From an uncultured Oscillospiraceae bacterium (GTDB lineage Bacteria > Bacillota > Clostridia > Oscillospirales > Ruminococcaceae): a stretch of 52,531 nt of DNA. The first letter of the stretch is position 1. Each line of letters starts with the position of its first letter. The position numbers were made by a program, and so were the translations under genes. Of this stretch, positions 1 through 7,991 are shown piece by piece. Under the pieces are notes generated by a model. It had not been told where the DNA came from. It was given only the letters and a program-made list of their open reading frames with translations, and searched no databases. Location of the stretch: assembly GCA_904396495.1 (NCBI GenBank), contig CAJFOJ010000033.1, positions 1-52,531 of the forward strand, given 5' to 3'.

Positions 1-111
1 ATGATTGACCGGTACATCCACTTTTACAACCACGAGCGCATCCAGTACAAAACAGGAGTGGCGCCGCTGTCGCTGCGCCACTCCTCCGAAAACTCAATAT
101 TCCTGCACTAG
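1..111 (+). pseudogene. IS3-family transposase, C-terminal fragment
   Basis: Frame 1 reads through the window edge to a TAG at 109-111 and gives 36 residues. They contain YIHFYNHERIQYKTGVAPLS, the typical end of the rve integrase domain of IS3/IS150 transposases (Y-I-x-F-YN-x-x-R-x-Q...G-x-x-P). Only the C-terminus lies in the window, so whether the element is intact to the left cannot be judged. The stop is followed about 15 bp later by a sequence resembling an IS3 terminal repeat. Confidence 0.75.
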
Positions 112-125
112 GGGCTTTTTTATGC

Positions 126-150
126 TGTCTGCACAATCTGGGGCGGTTCA
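126..150. repeat. probable IS3-family right terminal inverted repeat
   Basis: The 25 bases from TGTCT to GGTTCA fit the general pattern of IS3-family ends (TGTCTnC ... GGGG ... GTTCA) and lie just after the transposase stop, where the IS end is expected. The left end is outside the window, so the match cannot be confirmed. Confidence 0.4.
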
Positions 151-175
151 ATTGCGCCAAAATGTGGGGGTATTC

Positions 176-204
176 TTTACTTTTGAAGGAAATTACGTTA
201 AAAT
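176..204 (+). promoter_or_regulatory. candidate sigma-A promoter for rarA
   Basis: TTTACT (176-181), a 17-bp spacer and TAAAAT (199-204) form a fair sigma-A promoter. It lies about 140 bp upstream of rarA and just outside the IS end. It is the best match in this gap but imperfect in both boxes. Confidence 0.4.
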
Positions 205-341
205 AACAGATAGATTATCATTAGAATATAGGCGGGTGAACAGCCTTCTCGAGTCGACAGGGCCCTCCCGCCAAGGATATAGCGGTTTGAGATCTTTTTC
301 CTAAGCCGATTCCATCTTTTCAGAAAGGAGCGGTCGTTATT

Positions 342-1610
342 ATGTCGTCTCCCTTAGCGGACAGGCTCCGTCCCAAAACAATCGACGAAGTGGTGGGCCA
401 AAAGCACCTTTTGGGCGAAAACGAGAGTCTGCGGCGCATTATCGAAAGCGGGAATATCCCGAATCTAATATTTTATGGGCCTTCAGGCGTGGGAAAGACC
501 ACCGTTGCCCGCATTATCGCCTCCCAGACCAACAAACGGCTCCACAAATTAAACGGCACCAACGCCTCTTTAGCCGACATCAAGGCTATCGTGGGTGAGT
601 TGGACACCATCGTGGGCTATAACGGTATCCTGCTTTACTTGGATGAAATCCAATATCTCAACAAAAAGCAGCAGCAGTCGCTTCTTGAATACATTGAGGA
701 CGGGCGGATCACCCTCATCGCATCCACCACCGAAAATCCCTATTTTTACATCTATAACGCCATTTTGAGCCGGTCCACCGTCTTTGAATTCAAATCAGTC
801 CCCTGGGAAGAGGTGGAAAAGGCCGTCACGAGGGGATTTGAGGCTCTATCTAAAGAGCTTGGGTTTACAATCGAATTAGAGGATGGGGTTTCCGTTCACA
901 TCGCCAAAAGCTGTGGTGGGGATGTACGAAAATCCCTCAATACAGTGGAATTGCTCTGTATTTCGGCACAGCGCAGGGAGGACGGAAGCCGGTTTGTCTC
1001 TATGGCACTCGCCCGGGAACTCTCCCAGAAAAGCTCTATGAAATACGATCGGGACGGCGACGAGCATTACGACATCGTATCTGCCTTCCAGAAATCCATG
1101 CGGGGCTCCGACCCCGACGCCGCTATTCACTATCTGGCTAGACTGCTGGAAGCCGGCGACCTAGCAAGTGCCTGCCGTCGGCTCATGGTTTGCGCCTGCG
1201 AGGATGTGGGCCTCGCCTACCCTATGATTATCCCTATCGTCAAAGCGGCGGTGGACGCGGCCTTGCAGGTAGGGCTCCCCGAAGCAAGGCTGCCCTTAGC
1301 GGACGCCGTGATTTTGGTAGCTACTTCCCCCAAGTCCAACACCGCACACGACGCCATCAATGCCGCCATGGAGGACATCCAGAAGGGCAATTCCGGCCCC
1401 ATCCCCCGCTGCCTCCAAAATAAGCACTACGACGGCGAGGACAACCAAAATAAGGGGCAGTTTTATAAATACCCCCACGATTATCCCAACCGCTGGGTAG
1501 AGCAGCAGTATCTGCCCGACGTGCTGAAAAATAGGGTCTACTACACCCCCGGCGATAACAAAATGGAGCAGGCCGCCGCCGAGTATTGGAAAAAAATCAA
1601 AGGGAAGTAA
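342..1610 (+). CDS. rarA: replication-associated recombination protein A (AAA+ ATPase)
   Basis: RarA/MgsA/WHIP-family AAA+ ATPase that acts at stalled replication forks. The 422 residues are the usual length. Visible motifs are Walker A GPSGVGKT (46-53), a Walker B ending LYLDEIQ (about 98-104) and sensor-1 STTENP (about 128). The C-terminal half contains the family-typical helical tetramerisation region, with the pattern ACEDVGLAYP and the late motif YKYPHDYPNRWVEQQYLP. AGAAAGGAG precedes the ATG. The usual DEIHRFNK of Walker B reads DEIQYLNK here, a mild variation. The gene ends in a 14-nt convergent overlap with the small gene on the other strand. Confidence 0.93.
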   Translation: MSSPLADRLRPKTIDEVVGQKHLLGENESLRRIIESGNIPNLIFYGPSGVGKTTVARIIASQTNKRLHKLNGTNASLADIKAIVGELDTIVGYNGILLYLDEIQYLNKKQQQSLLEYIEDGRITLIASTTENPYFYIYNAILSRSTVFEFKSVPWEEVEKAVTRGFEALSKELGFTIELEDGVSVHIAKSCGGDVRKSLNTVELLCISAQRREDGSRFVSMALARELSQKSSMKYDRDGDEHYDIVSAFQKSMRGSDPDAAIHYLARLLEAGDLASACRRLMVCACEDVGLAYPMIIPIVKAAVDAALQVGLPEARLPLADAVILVATSPKSNTAHDAINAAMEDIQKGNSGPIPRCLQNKHYDGEDNQNKGQFYKYPHDYPNRWVEQQYLPDVLKNRVYYTPGDNKMEQAAAEYWKKIKGK

Positions 1611-1869
1611 ACGGCTTTTCCCTATCGTGTACGGCGTAGCAGTCCTGAATCAGCAGGATTCCCAGCCGCAGGCCCTCGGCAAAACAGCGGATGGAAAATC
1701 TTTCGGCCAGCAGGTCTTTGCGGTCGATGATGCGGAGCAGGTATTTTTTCTGTTCCTTGGAAAAGTTTTGTTTGAGCAGGGCCGAATACCGTTCAATGAC
1801 CGCATCGGGCTTGTTGTCTCTGGTTCTGCGGACAAAGTCGTCGAATAGAATGTCGATTGCGGTTTCCAT
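1597..1869 (-). CDS. small helical protein, DUF6809-like
   Basis: A 90-residue, charge-rich, mostly helical protein whose C-terminal half (FSIRCFAEGLRLGILLI) recalls the F-x-x-G-F/L-x-L-G-x-x-L pattern of small Clostridia proteins such as DUF6809. This assignment is tentative. The start is well supported by GGGAGGAGC six bases before ATG. A consensus sigma-A promoter (TTGACA-17-TATAAT on the minus strand, 1949-1921) reads straight into it. It is divergent from the XRE regulator and shares its palindromic operator, so it is probably the regulated target. Its 3' end overlaps the end of rarA. Confidence 0.65.
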   Translation of the reverse strand: METAIDILFDDFVRRTRDNKPDAVIERYSALLKQNFSKEQKKYLLRIIDRKDLLAERFSIRCFAEGLRLGILLIQDCYAVHDREKPFTSL

Positions 1870-1904
1870 AGCAGCTCCTCCCTAAATAATTAAATTTAAA
1901 GTCA

Positions 1905-1949
1905 ATTTACCTATAAGTAGATTATAATCTACTTATAGGTAAATGTCAA
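1905..1949 (-). promoter_or_regulatory. 40-bp perfect palindrome overlapping a consensus promoter (operator)
   Basis: Positions 1905-1944 are a perfect palindrome centred between 1924 and 1925 (half-site ACCTATAAGTAGATT). On the minus strand, TTGACA (1949-1944), a 17-bp spacer and TATAAT (1926-1921) make a full consensus promoter for the small gene at 1869. On the plus strand another TATAAT lies at 1923-1928, with no good -35. The palindrome covers both -10 boxes, so a dimeric or tetrameric repressor bound here would control both divergent genes. The adjacent XRE protein is the obvious candidate. Confidence 0.8.
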
Positions 1950-1960
1950 GAGGTTTTATT

Positions 1961-2188
1961 ATGAACAGTGAAATTAATTTGGGAAAAAGGCTTTATGAAT
2001 TGCGGATAAGCCGTTCCCTCAACCAGAAACAATTAGGCGAAATCGTCGGGTTGTCACACAAAGCGATCAGCACGATAGAAAGCGGCTCTCGTTACACGAC
2101 CATCGAAAAACTGGTGCAATTAGCCGACTACTTCGGTGTATCAACCGATTATCTCCTCGGCCTCTCCGATGATCCCAAACGGCATTAA
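1961..2188 (+). CDS. XRE-family HTH transcriptional regulator
   Basis: A 75-residue protein made almost entirely of one HTH_3/Cro-type domain: GKRLYELRISRSLNQKQLG, then LSHKAISTIESGSR as recognition helix, then a LVQLADYFGVSTDYLLGL tail typical of Xre repressors. The ATG at 1961 is preferred to the in-frame ATG at 1943 because AAGAGG sits seven bases before it and 1943 falls inside the operator palindrome. It is divergent from the small DUF6809-like gene and probably represses both through the 40-bp palindrome. No effector or peptidase domain is present. Confidence 0.88.
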   Translation: MNSEINLGKRLYELRISRSLNQKQLGEIVGLSHKAISTIESGSRYTTIEKLVQLADYFGVSTDYLLGLSDDPKRH

Positions 2189-2307
2189 ACCATGTTAATT
2201 GGAGGTTACGAGCCAATGTGGGCCCTACATTCGAAGCGTTCCTGAAAACTGTAGGGGACGATGCCTTCTTCACCCCTCAATTAACCGTCTTTTTACCGTT
2301 ATGGAAC

Positions 2308-2330
2308 GGGCGGATGTGGGCATCCCGCCC
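2308..2330. repeat. REP-like hairpin (GGGCGG...CCGCCC)
   Basis: A short imperfect inverted repeat, GGGCGGATG against CATCCCGCCC, followed by CCTAC. It resembles in composition the 45-bp hairpin repeat at 19365-19409 (both carry CGCCCCTAC). The surrounding 2195-2353 also has TGTAGGGG and otherwise no gene. Confidence 0.4.
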
Positions 2331-2353
2331 CTACGCTGCAAAGAGGAAATGTT

Positions 2354-3130
2354 ATGAAACAACAAATCAAACCATTTTCCATTGTCCTGTTGATTTTTGG
2401 GACGATTTTTACCGGATACTATATCCTCTGTGGCTTTCTCGCCGGATTTCACGTCTCGATGCTCTGGGTCTGGCTTTTGCTAGGCCTTCTGTGTATTGGG
2501 AAGGGTCTCTGGGAGCTTTTGCGAAAAGAAAAATCTAATGGAAAAACGGCTCAAGTTCTCACTGTAGTCGCCCGCTCCATCATCTCCATATTGCTGGCAG
2601 TCTTTGTACTGGAGGAAGGATTTGTCCTCTCCGGCATGGTAAAGCAGCCAAAGCCTCATCTCGACTATATCGTCGTCTTGGGAGCCAGAGTGTTCGGGAC
2701 TGAGCCCAGCCCCATCCTCCAGTACCGCATTGACGCAGCCTATGAATACCTCATGGAGAACCCTGAAACCGTTGCAATTGTCTCCGGCGGTCAGGGGGGA
2801 AACGAGAGCATCAGCGAAGCGGAGTGCATAGCCCGGGAGCTTCGTAAGCGCGGAGTTCCTTCAGAGTGTATTCTCTTAGAGGACAAATCGACTACCACTG
2901 CGGAAAACATGGCCTACAGCCGAGCGCTTATGAAAGGGGATAACCCCACCGTCGGGATTGTCACCAACAATTTCCACGTTTTCCGCTCGGTCTGCATCGC
3001 CCGGAAGCGGGCGGGGTTACACCACGTTTCCGGTATTCCCGCTCCCTACCCCAGCATTCTCCTCCCCCACTACATGATGCGGGAATTTTTTACCATAACC
3101 GTTGATACGATGTTAGGAAACACCATATAG
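2354..3130 (+). CDS. YdcF/SanA-like (DUF218) membrane protein
   Basis: A 258-residue protein with three hydrophobic N-terminal segments (about 8-32, 36-54 and 70-93) followed by a soluble DUF218 domain. The domain shows YIVVLGARVFGTEPSPILQYR, then VSGGQGG, then LLEDKSTTTAENM and the late GIVTNNFHVFR. These match the ElyC/SanA/YdcF pattern and point to envelope-related functions; the biochemical activity of the family is poorly defined. AAGAGG lies upstream of the ATG. It is followed 13 bp later by the radical SAM gene, so the two are probably co-transcribed. Confidence 0.85.
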   Translation: MKQQIKPFSIVLLIFGTIFTGYYILCGFLAGFHVSMLWVWLLLGLLCIGKGLWELLRKEKSNGKTAQVLTVVARSIISILLAVFVLEEGFVLSGMVKQPKPHLDYIVVLGARVFGTEPSPILQYRIDAAYEYLMENPETVAIVSGGQGGNESISEAECIARELRKRGVPSECILLEDKSTTTAENMAYSRALMKGDNPTVGIVTNNFHVFRSVCIARKRAGLHHVSGIPAPYPSILLPHYMMREFFTITVDTMLGNTI

Positions 3131-3143
3131 AAAGGACTTTCCC

Positions 3144-4988
3144 ATGACTTTGAAAGAAAAACTGGAACCCCTCCTTCTCAAGGTACAAAAGCCCGCCCGT
3201 TACATCGGCGGAGAATTGAACAGCGTTACGAAGGACAAAAACAAGGTAAAAACGAGGATCGCCCTCTGCTTCCCCGATAACTATGAAATTGGCATGTCCC
3301 ATCTGGGACTCAAAATTCTCTACTCCCTCATCAATGAACGGGAGGATTGCTGGGCCGAGCGGGTCTACGCCCCCTGGATCGACTTTGAAGCCCTCATGCG
3401 GGAAAACAACATTCCCCTCTACGGTCTCGAAAGCCTCGATCCACTCACCGAATTTGACGTGGTGGGATTCTCCCTTCAGTATGAGCTCTCCTACACGAAC
3501 ATTCTCAACATGCTGGACTTAGGCGGGATTGAGCCGCTGGCCTCTGAGCGTGGAAATGACGCGCCTTTAATTATTGCCGGCGGCCCCTGCGCCATGAACC
3601 CGGAACCGCTTGCCGATTTCATTGACCTGTTCCAGATCGGCGAGGGGGAGGAAGTCATGCTCGAGATGATCGACCTTTTGCAGCAGCACAAGAAAAAAGG
3701 CTGGGATAAGCAGGCTTTTCTCCGGGAAGCCGCCCAAATCCCCGGCATCTATGTTCCCTCCCTTTATGACGTGACCTACGATGAAACTGGTATCATTACC
3801 TCGGTCACCCCAAAAGGCGGCGCGCCGGAAAAGGTGACCAAACGCATTATCAAGGACATGGACAAGGTCTTTTACCCCGAAACCTTTATTGTCCCCTACA
3901 CCGAAACCGTCCATGACCGGGCGGTGTTGGAAGTCATGCGTGGTTGTATCCGCGGCTGCCGCTTCTGTCAGGCCGGGTTTATCTATCGCCCCATCCGCGC
4001 CAAAACGCCGGACACCCTCTGCCGCCAGGGTAAGTCCCTCTGCGACACCACCGGCTACGACGAAATGTCTCTGTCCTCCCTCTCCACCTCCGACCATCCC
4101 CAGGTGGAGGAACTGCTGGACAAGATGATCGACTACACCGAAGAAGAAAAAATTAATCTTTCCCTTCCCTCCCTGCGGGTGGATAATTTTTCCGAAGAAC
4201 TCTTACAAAAGGTGAGTCGCGTCCGCAAAAGCGGCCTCACCTTCGCCCCGGAAGCGGGCACTCAGCGGCTGCGGGATGTCATCAACAAAAACGTAAGCGA
4301 AAAAGAGGTCATGGAGACCTGCCGCATCGCCTTTGAGGGCGGCTACACCTCGGTGAAGCTCTATTTTATGCTGGGCCTCCCCACTGAAACCATTGAAGAT
4401 GTCACCGGTATCACCGCTCTGGGACAGCGGATTGTCGATATATATTACTCCCTCCCTTCCCGCAAAAAGGGGAAGGCGGTTAACGTCTCCATCAGCGTTT
4501 CCACCTTTGTGCCCAAGTGCTTCACCCCCTTTCAGTGGTGCGCACAGGACACCTACGACGAGATTGTCGAGAAACAAAAGGCCCTGCAGCACAGCGTCAC
4601 CACCAAAAAGATTTCGCTGAGCTGGCACGAGGTAAAAACCTCGGTGCTGGAAGGCGTTGTTGCCCGCGGCGACCGGCGCTTAGGAAAAGCGATTTATAAC
4701 GCCTGGAAAATGGGCTGCAAATTTGACAGTTGGGACGAGTGCTTTGACTTTGAAAAGTGGAAACAGGCAATTGCTGATGCCGGCCTCACGATAGAATTTT
4801 ACGCCAACCGGGTTCGGGAGGAAAACGAAATCCTCCCCTGGGATCACATCGACGTAGGCGTTTCAAAAAAATTCCTGTGGCGGGAGTACCAAAAGGCGAA
4901 AAACGCACAGGTCACTCCAAATTGTAAAGAACATTGCGCCGGATGCGGCGCCAACAAGCTCATTGGAGGAGGTGAATGTATTGGCTGA
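3144..4988 (+). CDS. B12-binding-type radical SAM protein (TIGR03960 family)
   Basis: A 614-residue protein with an N-terminal cobalamin-binding-like Rossmann region (motifs NYEIGMSHLGLKILY and GGPCAMNPEPLADFID), a radical SAM core with the cluster motif CIRGCRFC (CX3CX2C, about residues 267-274) and a short cysteine-containing tail CKEHCAGCG. This is the pattern of the TIGR03960 family, which in Clostridia is found next to a DUF2344/TIGR03936 partner, as here. The substrate is not established; a tRNA or ribosome-related role is often suspected from context. Its stop overlaps the next gene's start by eight bases, so translational coupling is likely. Confidence 0.9.
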   Translation: MTLKEKLEPLLLKVQKPARYIGGELNSVTKDKNKVKTRIALCFPDNYEIGMSHLGLKILYSLINEREDCWAERVYAPWIDFEALMRENNIPLYGLESLDPLTEFDVVGFSLQYELSYTNILNMLDLGGIEPLASERGNDAPLIIAGGPCAMNPEPLADFIDLFQIGEGEEVMLEMIDLLQQHKKKGWDKQAFLREAAQIPGIYVPSLYDVTYDETGIITSVTPKGGAPEKVTKRIIKDMDKVFYPETFIVPYTETVHDRAVLEVMRGCIRGCRFCQAGFIYRPIRAKTPDTLCRQGKSLCDTTGYDEMSLSSLSTSDHPQVEELLDKMIDYTEEEKINLSLPSLRVDNFSEELLQKVSRVRKSGLTFAPEAGTQRLRDVINKNVSEKEVMETCRIAFEGGYTSVKLYFMLGLPTETIEDVTGITALGQRIVDIYYSLPSRKKGKAVNVSISVSTFVPKCFTPFQWCAQDTYDEIVEKQKALQHSVTTKKISLSWHEVKTSVLEGVVARGDRRLGKAIYNAWKMGCKFDSWDECFDFEKWKQAIADAGLTIEFYANRVREENEILPWDHIDVGVSKKFLWREYQKAKNAQVTPNCKEHCAGCGANKLIGGGECIG

Positions 4989-5682
4989 TCTACAACCGAA
5001 AATCACCGTTATCGAGGGCGTTCCTGTCTACGATGTGAGGGCCTTCTACCACAAGTTTGGCCGGGCCAAATACATTTCCCACCTGGATCTTTACCGCACC
5101 ATTCAGCGGGCCTTTCAGCGGGCAAAGCTGCCAATCTGGTACACCCAGGGGTTTAATCCCCATATCTATCTGACCTTTGCCCTGCCTATCGCTTTGGGCT
5201 ATGAGGGAATAAACGAAAGCTTTGACTTTCGCCTGACTACCGACATCCCGCTTAACGAAGCGGCAAAGCGTCTCAACGACGCCATGCCGGAGGGTATTGT
5301 CATCCGCGCCATCCAGCCCCCTGTCCACAAGGCAAACGACATCGAACGGGCGGATTACGAACTCACCATGTCCTGCAAGGCTCTCCCTATGGAGCAACTG
5401 GCTGAAAAACTGAATGAATTTCTCGCCCAAGACTCCATCGAAACTGAAAAGCGCACCAAAAAGGGGCCGAAAATGGTGGACTTAAAGCCGATGATTTTTG
5501 CCAAGCGAGTTTTCTGCGGAGACATGGTGAAATTGAAGGTTACTTTGCCTGCCGGAACTCAAGTGAACATCAACCCGACCCTTCTGACAGACGCTTTCGC
5601 CAAATGGGCGGCTATTGATCTTGATTATCACAATATTTGCCGTCTTAAGGTGCTTTGCGCCGACGGGACGGAATTTATTTGA
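4981..5682 (+). CDS. radical SAM-associated protein, DUF2344 (TIGR03936)
   Basis: About 233 residues with the DUF2344 signature FGRAKYISHLDLYRTIQRAFQRAKLPIWYTQGFNPH (in two overlapping stretches) and a late KRVFCGD segment. It is the obligate neighbour of the TIGR03960 radical SAM protein, and in some genomes the two are fused. I place the start at the TTG at 4981 because GGAGGAGG ends eight bases before it. An in-frame TTG at 4963 and GTG at 4972 lie upstream but inside that Shine-Dalgarno sequence. The eight-base overlap with the preceding gene suggests coupled translation. Confidence 0.88.
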   Translation: MADLQPKITVIEGVPVYDVRAFYHKFGRAKYISHLDLYRTIQRAFQRAKLPIWYTQGFNPHIYLTFALPIALGYEGINESFDFRLTTDIPLNEAAKRLNDAMPEGIVIRAIQPPVHKANDIERADYELTMSCKALPMEQLAEKLNEFLAQDSIETEKRTKKGPKMVDLKPMIFAKRVFCGDMVKLKVTLPAGTQVNINPTLLTDAFAKWAAIDLDYHNICRLKVLCADGTEFI

Positions 5683-5734
5683 CAAAAACAAGGGAGGCGA
5701 TTGCTTCCCTTTTACCTTTTGGGAGGGAATTTTC

Positions 5735-6478
5735 TTGTTTGACGACCTCTACATCCGTGCCGTGCGGTTAAAGCCGCATACCGACAGAGATTTGGGCTAT
5801 ACAGCGTCCATCCCGGCTATCCACAACCTCAAACGGCTGGAACTGAAAAGCCCCGTCACCTTTTTCGTCGGGGAGAACGGCTCCGGCAAATCTACTTTAT
5901 TGGAAGCTATCGCCGTGGCTTTCGGCTTTAATCCAGAAGGCGGCACCCAGAACTTTCATTTTGCCACCAGTGAGACCCACTCCCCCCTCTACCGGTATCT
6001 AACTCTGGAAAAGGGAATCCACCGTCCAAAAGACGGTTTTTTTCTCCGGGCAGAGAGTTTCTACAACGTGGCAAGCGAAGTGGATCGTCTGGAAGAGGTC
6101 GACATGGGGTTATTGCGGTCTTACGGGGGAAAATCTCTCCACAACCAGTCCCATGGAGAGAGCTTTCTTGCTCTCGCCCTCAACCGGTTCGGTGGAAATG
6201 GCCTCTACCTGCTGGACGAGCCGGAAGCCGCCCTTTCGCCTCAAAACCAGCTGACGCTGCTCAGCCGTATCCATCAACTGGTAGAGTTGAAATCCCAGTT
6301 TATCATCGCCACCCATTCCCCCATTCTCATGGCCTGTCCGGATGCGGAAATTTACTCCATCAGCGAAAAAGGGATTGTCTCCACGGAATATGAACGAACC
6401 GAACATTATCAGCTGACCAAAACTTTTTTGGAAAATCCACGGCGAATGCTCCGTTATCTTTTAGAGGAAAGCGACTGA
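5735..6478 (+). CDS. small ABC/SMC-type AAA ATPase
   Basis: A 247-residue predicted ATPase with Walker A GENGSGKST (about 43-51), an ABC-like signature region HGESFLALALNRFGGNGL, Walker B YLLDEPEAAL (about 164-173) and the H-loop THSP. There is no membrane domain and no coiled coil, so it is a stand-alone member of the AAA_15/AAA_21 group, not a transporter. The TTG at 5735 is chosen as start because GGGAGGG precedes it by seven bases. The longer upstream reading runs into the previous gene and is probably not translated. It lies 52 bp after the DUF2344 gene in the same direction. Confidence 0.8.
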   Translation: MFDDLYIRAVRLKPHTDRDLGYTASIPAIHNLKRLELKSPVTFFVGENGSGKSTLLEAIAVAFGFNPEGGTQNFHFATSETHSPLYRYLTLEKGIHRPKDGFFLRAESFYNVASEVDRLEEVDMGLLRSYGGKSLHNQSHGESFLALALNRFGGNGLYLLDEPEAALSPQNQLTLLSRIHQLVELKSQFIIATHSPILMACPDAEIYSISEKGIVSTEYERTEHYQLTKTFLENPRRMLRYLLEESD

Positions 6479-6483
6479 TCGAA

Positions 6484-6517
6484 CAAAAAGCCGAAGCAAT
6501 CATGCTTCGGCTTTTTG
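6484..6517. terminator. bidirectional intrinsic terminator
   Basis: Perfect 15-bp arms (CAAAAAGCCGAAGCA and its complement) around a 4-base loop, with A and T runs at the outer ends. It lies between the convergent ATPase and Cys-rich genes and can serve both. Confidence 0.9.
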
Positions 6518-6525
6518 TTATTGGA

Positions 6526-6879
6526 TCACTCGTTGCCGTAGCAGCTTTCCGCTTCACCGTTATACAGGTCGCGACAGCAAAGCCATCTGGGATGGGCAAA
6601 TTCGGGCCAGAAGGGGTTCCGGCAGCTGCAAGGATATTTGCAGCAGCATCCGTTTGCATCGCAACAGATTCTGTACTTGTGTGCGTTCTCATCGAAATCC
6701 CTGTCATAGGTGCATTCGATAGGCTTGCAGTGCACATCGGAATCGCCCCGACAACTGCAATTAGGATTCATTACCGCTTCCGGCGAGCAACCGCAAGAAG
6801 CATCTTGCTGTGCGTGTTTCGTATAGTCGTACAGCGCATCAGGTGTAATCAGGCCTGGCACTCCACCTTTACGAGCCAT
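6526..6879 (-). CDS. cysteine-rich small protein, unknown function
   Basis: A 117-residue reading with 16 cysteines, mostly in pairs and clusters (SCGC, NCSC, ICC, CCC, CSC, LCC), and no signal peptide or membrane segment. I do not recognise a family. The cysteine clustering argues for a real gene over the opposite-strand reading. It ends 9 bp before a strong terminator stem and is divergent from spoIIGA. The Shine-Dalgarno sequence is weak (GGCGG or GGAG at poor spacing). A minus-strand CATACAAT at 6973-6966 resembles a sigma-E -10 box, which would make it a mother-cell protein. That is only a suggestion, since no clear -35 is seen. Confidence 0.55.
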   Translation of the reverse strand: MARKGGVPGLITPDALYDYTKHAQQDASCGCSPEAVMNPNCSCRGDSDVHCKPIECTYDRDFDENAHKYRICCDANGCCCKYPCSCRNPFWPEFAHPRWLCCRDLYNGEAESCYGNE

Positions 6880-6991
6880 AAAAATACCGCCATTCTCCGC
6901 GCAGATTTTTCTTCTACCAGCCCCGCGCGTAAGGCAGGTAGGACAGATAAAGATGTCTGCTTTCTATTGTATGATTAAAATATTTTTTTGG

Positions 6992-7055
6992 TTCGAGAAA
7001 GGACAGCGTTATCTTTCCCGTTGTGACATTTTTTTCAAACCTGCCCTTCTATAAT
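6992..7055 (+). promoter_or_regulatory. candidate Spo0A-activated promoter of spoIIGA-sigE
   Basis: TATAAT at 7050-7055 has no -35 at normal distance. A near-consensus GTGACA lies at 7023-7028, giving a 21-bp spacer. The Bacillus subtilis spoIIG promoter is a known sigma-A promoter with an overlong (22-bp) spacer that needs Spo0A~P. A minus-strand TTTCTCGAA (7000-6992) matches the 0A box TTTGTCGAA at eight of nine bases. TTTTTCAAA (7031-7039) is a weaker match at seven of nine. Confidence 0.55.
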
Positions 7056-7112
7056 AGAATCAGTGATCTATTAAACCCCTTAAAGGATATTGCCGCAAAG
7101 GACAGCTTGAAT

Positions 7113-7979
7113 ATGACAGTCATTTACATAGATGTACTTATCGGTCTAAACATTTATATCACTTATTTTCTGCTGCTGGCCACTGAATCCCTCTCCAAAT
7201 CAAAATCCAAAACTCTTAGACGTGGGCTTGCTTCCTGTGCGGGAGGCTTCTCTTCCCTTATTATTTTAGCGCCTGACCTCCCCTTTGTGCTTTTGCTGCT
7301 CATTAAGCTTGCAATGGCCGCAGCAATCGTCTGGGTCGGATTTGGCTTTCAAGCGCGAGGGGTCTTCCTCAAAAGGGTTCTGATTTTTTTGGGAGCCAAT
7401 TTTTTGTTCGCCGGATTTATGATCGCCATTTGGTTTTTGTTTACCCCGGCCAAATTGGCGATTCGAAATGGAACGGTCTATTACCATCTATCCGCACTGA
7501 CGCTCATCATATCCACTATACTTGCCTACGGCGTCGTACGCCTCTTAGAATGGCTTTTGGCCCGACGCATCCACCCGAGGCAACTCTGTCAGGCGGAAGT
7601 GTCAGTAGATGGCAATCAGACTGTCCTCACCGTATTTTTGGACACCGGAAACAAAGCCTATTCGGTCAGTGGGCTTCCCGCCGTCTTTTGTACCACTCAA
7701 AGCCTACGGAATATCGTGCCTCAAGACGTGTTGGCCTGTATGCGGGACATAGAGGCTGTTACTGCCTTAAGCGGCCACCAATGGGCCTCTCGAATACAGA
7801 TGGTCCCTTACCACTCTGTAGGCGGCAAAGGAATTCTGGCAGGCTTTGCGCCCGATTCCTTTGCGATGATTCAAAGCGGAGAAAAGAGAACCCGGGACTG
7901 TGTGTTGGTCCCGGTGTTCCAACCGCTCTCCGATGGAGAAGCGGATGCTATCGCGGGAGAAACGCTCTTTCAAGAATAA
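7113..7979 (+). CDS. spoIIGA: sporulation sigma-E processing peptidase SpoIIGA
   Basis: A membrane-embedded aspartic protease that cleaves pro-sigma-E in the mother cell after a signal from the forespore. About 288 residues, close to the family's roughly 300. The N-terminal half is five or so hydrophobic helices beginning TVIYIDVLIGLNIYITYFLL. The soluble C-terminal half carries the catalytic motif VFLDTGN (about residue 174-180). The start at 7113 (AAAGGA ten bases upstream) matches the family N-terminus M-x-x-Y-x-D-V. The longer reading from 7023 would begin upstream of the -10 box. It lies 12 bp before sigE. Confidence 0.93.
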   Translation: MTVIYIDVLIGLNIYITYFLLLATESLSKSKSKTLRRGLASCAGGFSSLIILAPDLPFVLLLLIKLAMAAAIVWVGFGFQARGVFLKRVLIFLGANFLFAGFMIAIWFLFTPAKLAIRNGTVYYHLSALTLIISTILAYGVVRLLEWLLARRIHPRQLCQAEVSVDGNQTVLTVFLDTGNKAYSVSGLPAVFCTTQSLRNIVPQDVLACMRDIEAVTALSGHQWASRIQMVPYHSVGGKGILAGFAPDSFAMIQSGEKRTRDCVLVPVFQPLSDGEADAIAGETLFQE

Positions 7980-7991
7980 ACAGGGGAAAGG

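Noticed and set aside
248-265. CTCGAG, GTCGAC and GGGCCC lie together in 18 bp, like a vector polylinker
   Set aside because: The flanks are coherent bacterial sequence (IS end to the left, rarA to the right) and no vector sequence is seen. Probably chance, though a contamination check of the assembly would be simple.
6502-6978. Long plus-strand reading of 158 codons opposite the Cys-rich gene
   Set aside because: No ribosome site, begins inside the terminator, and its composition follows from the opposite Cys-rich frame.
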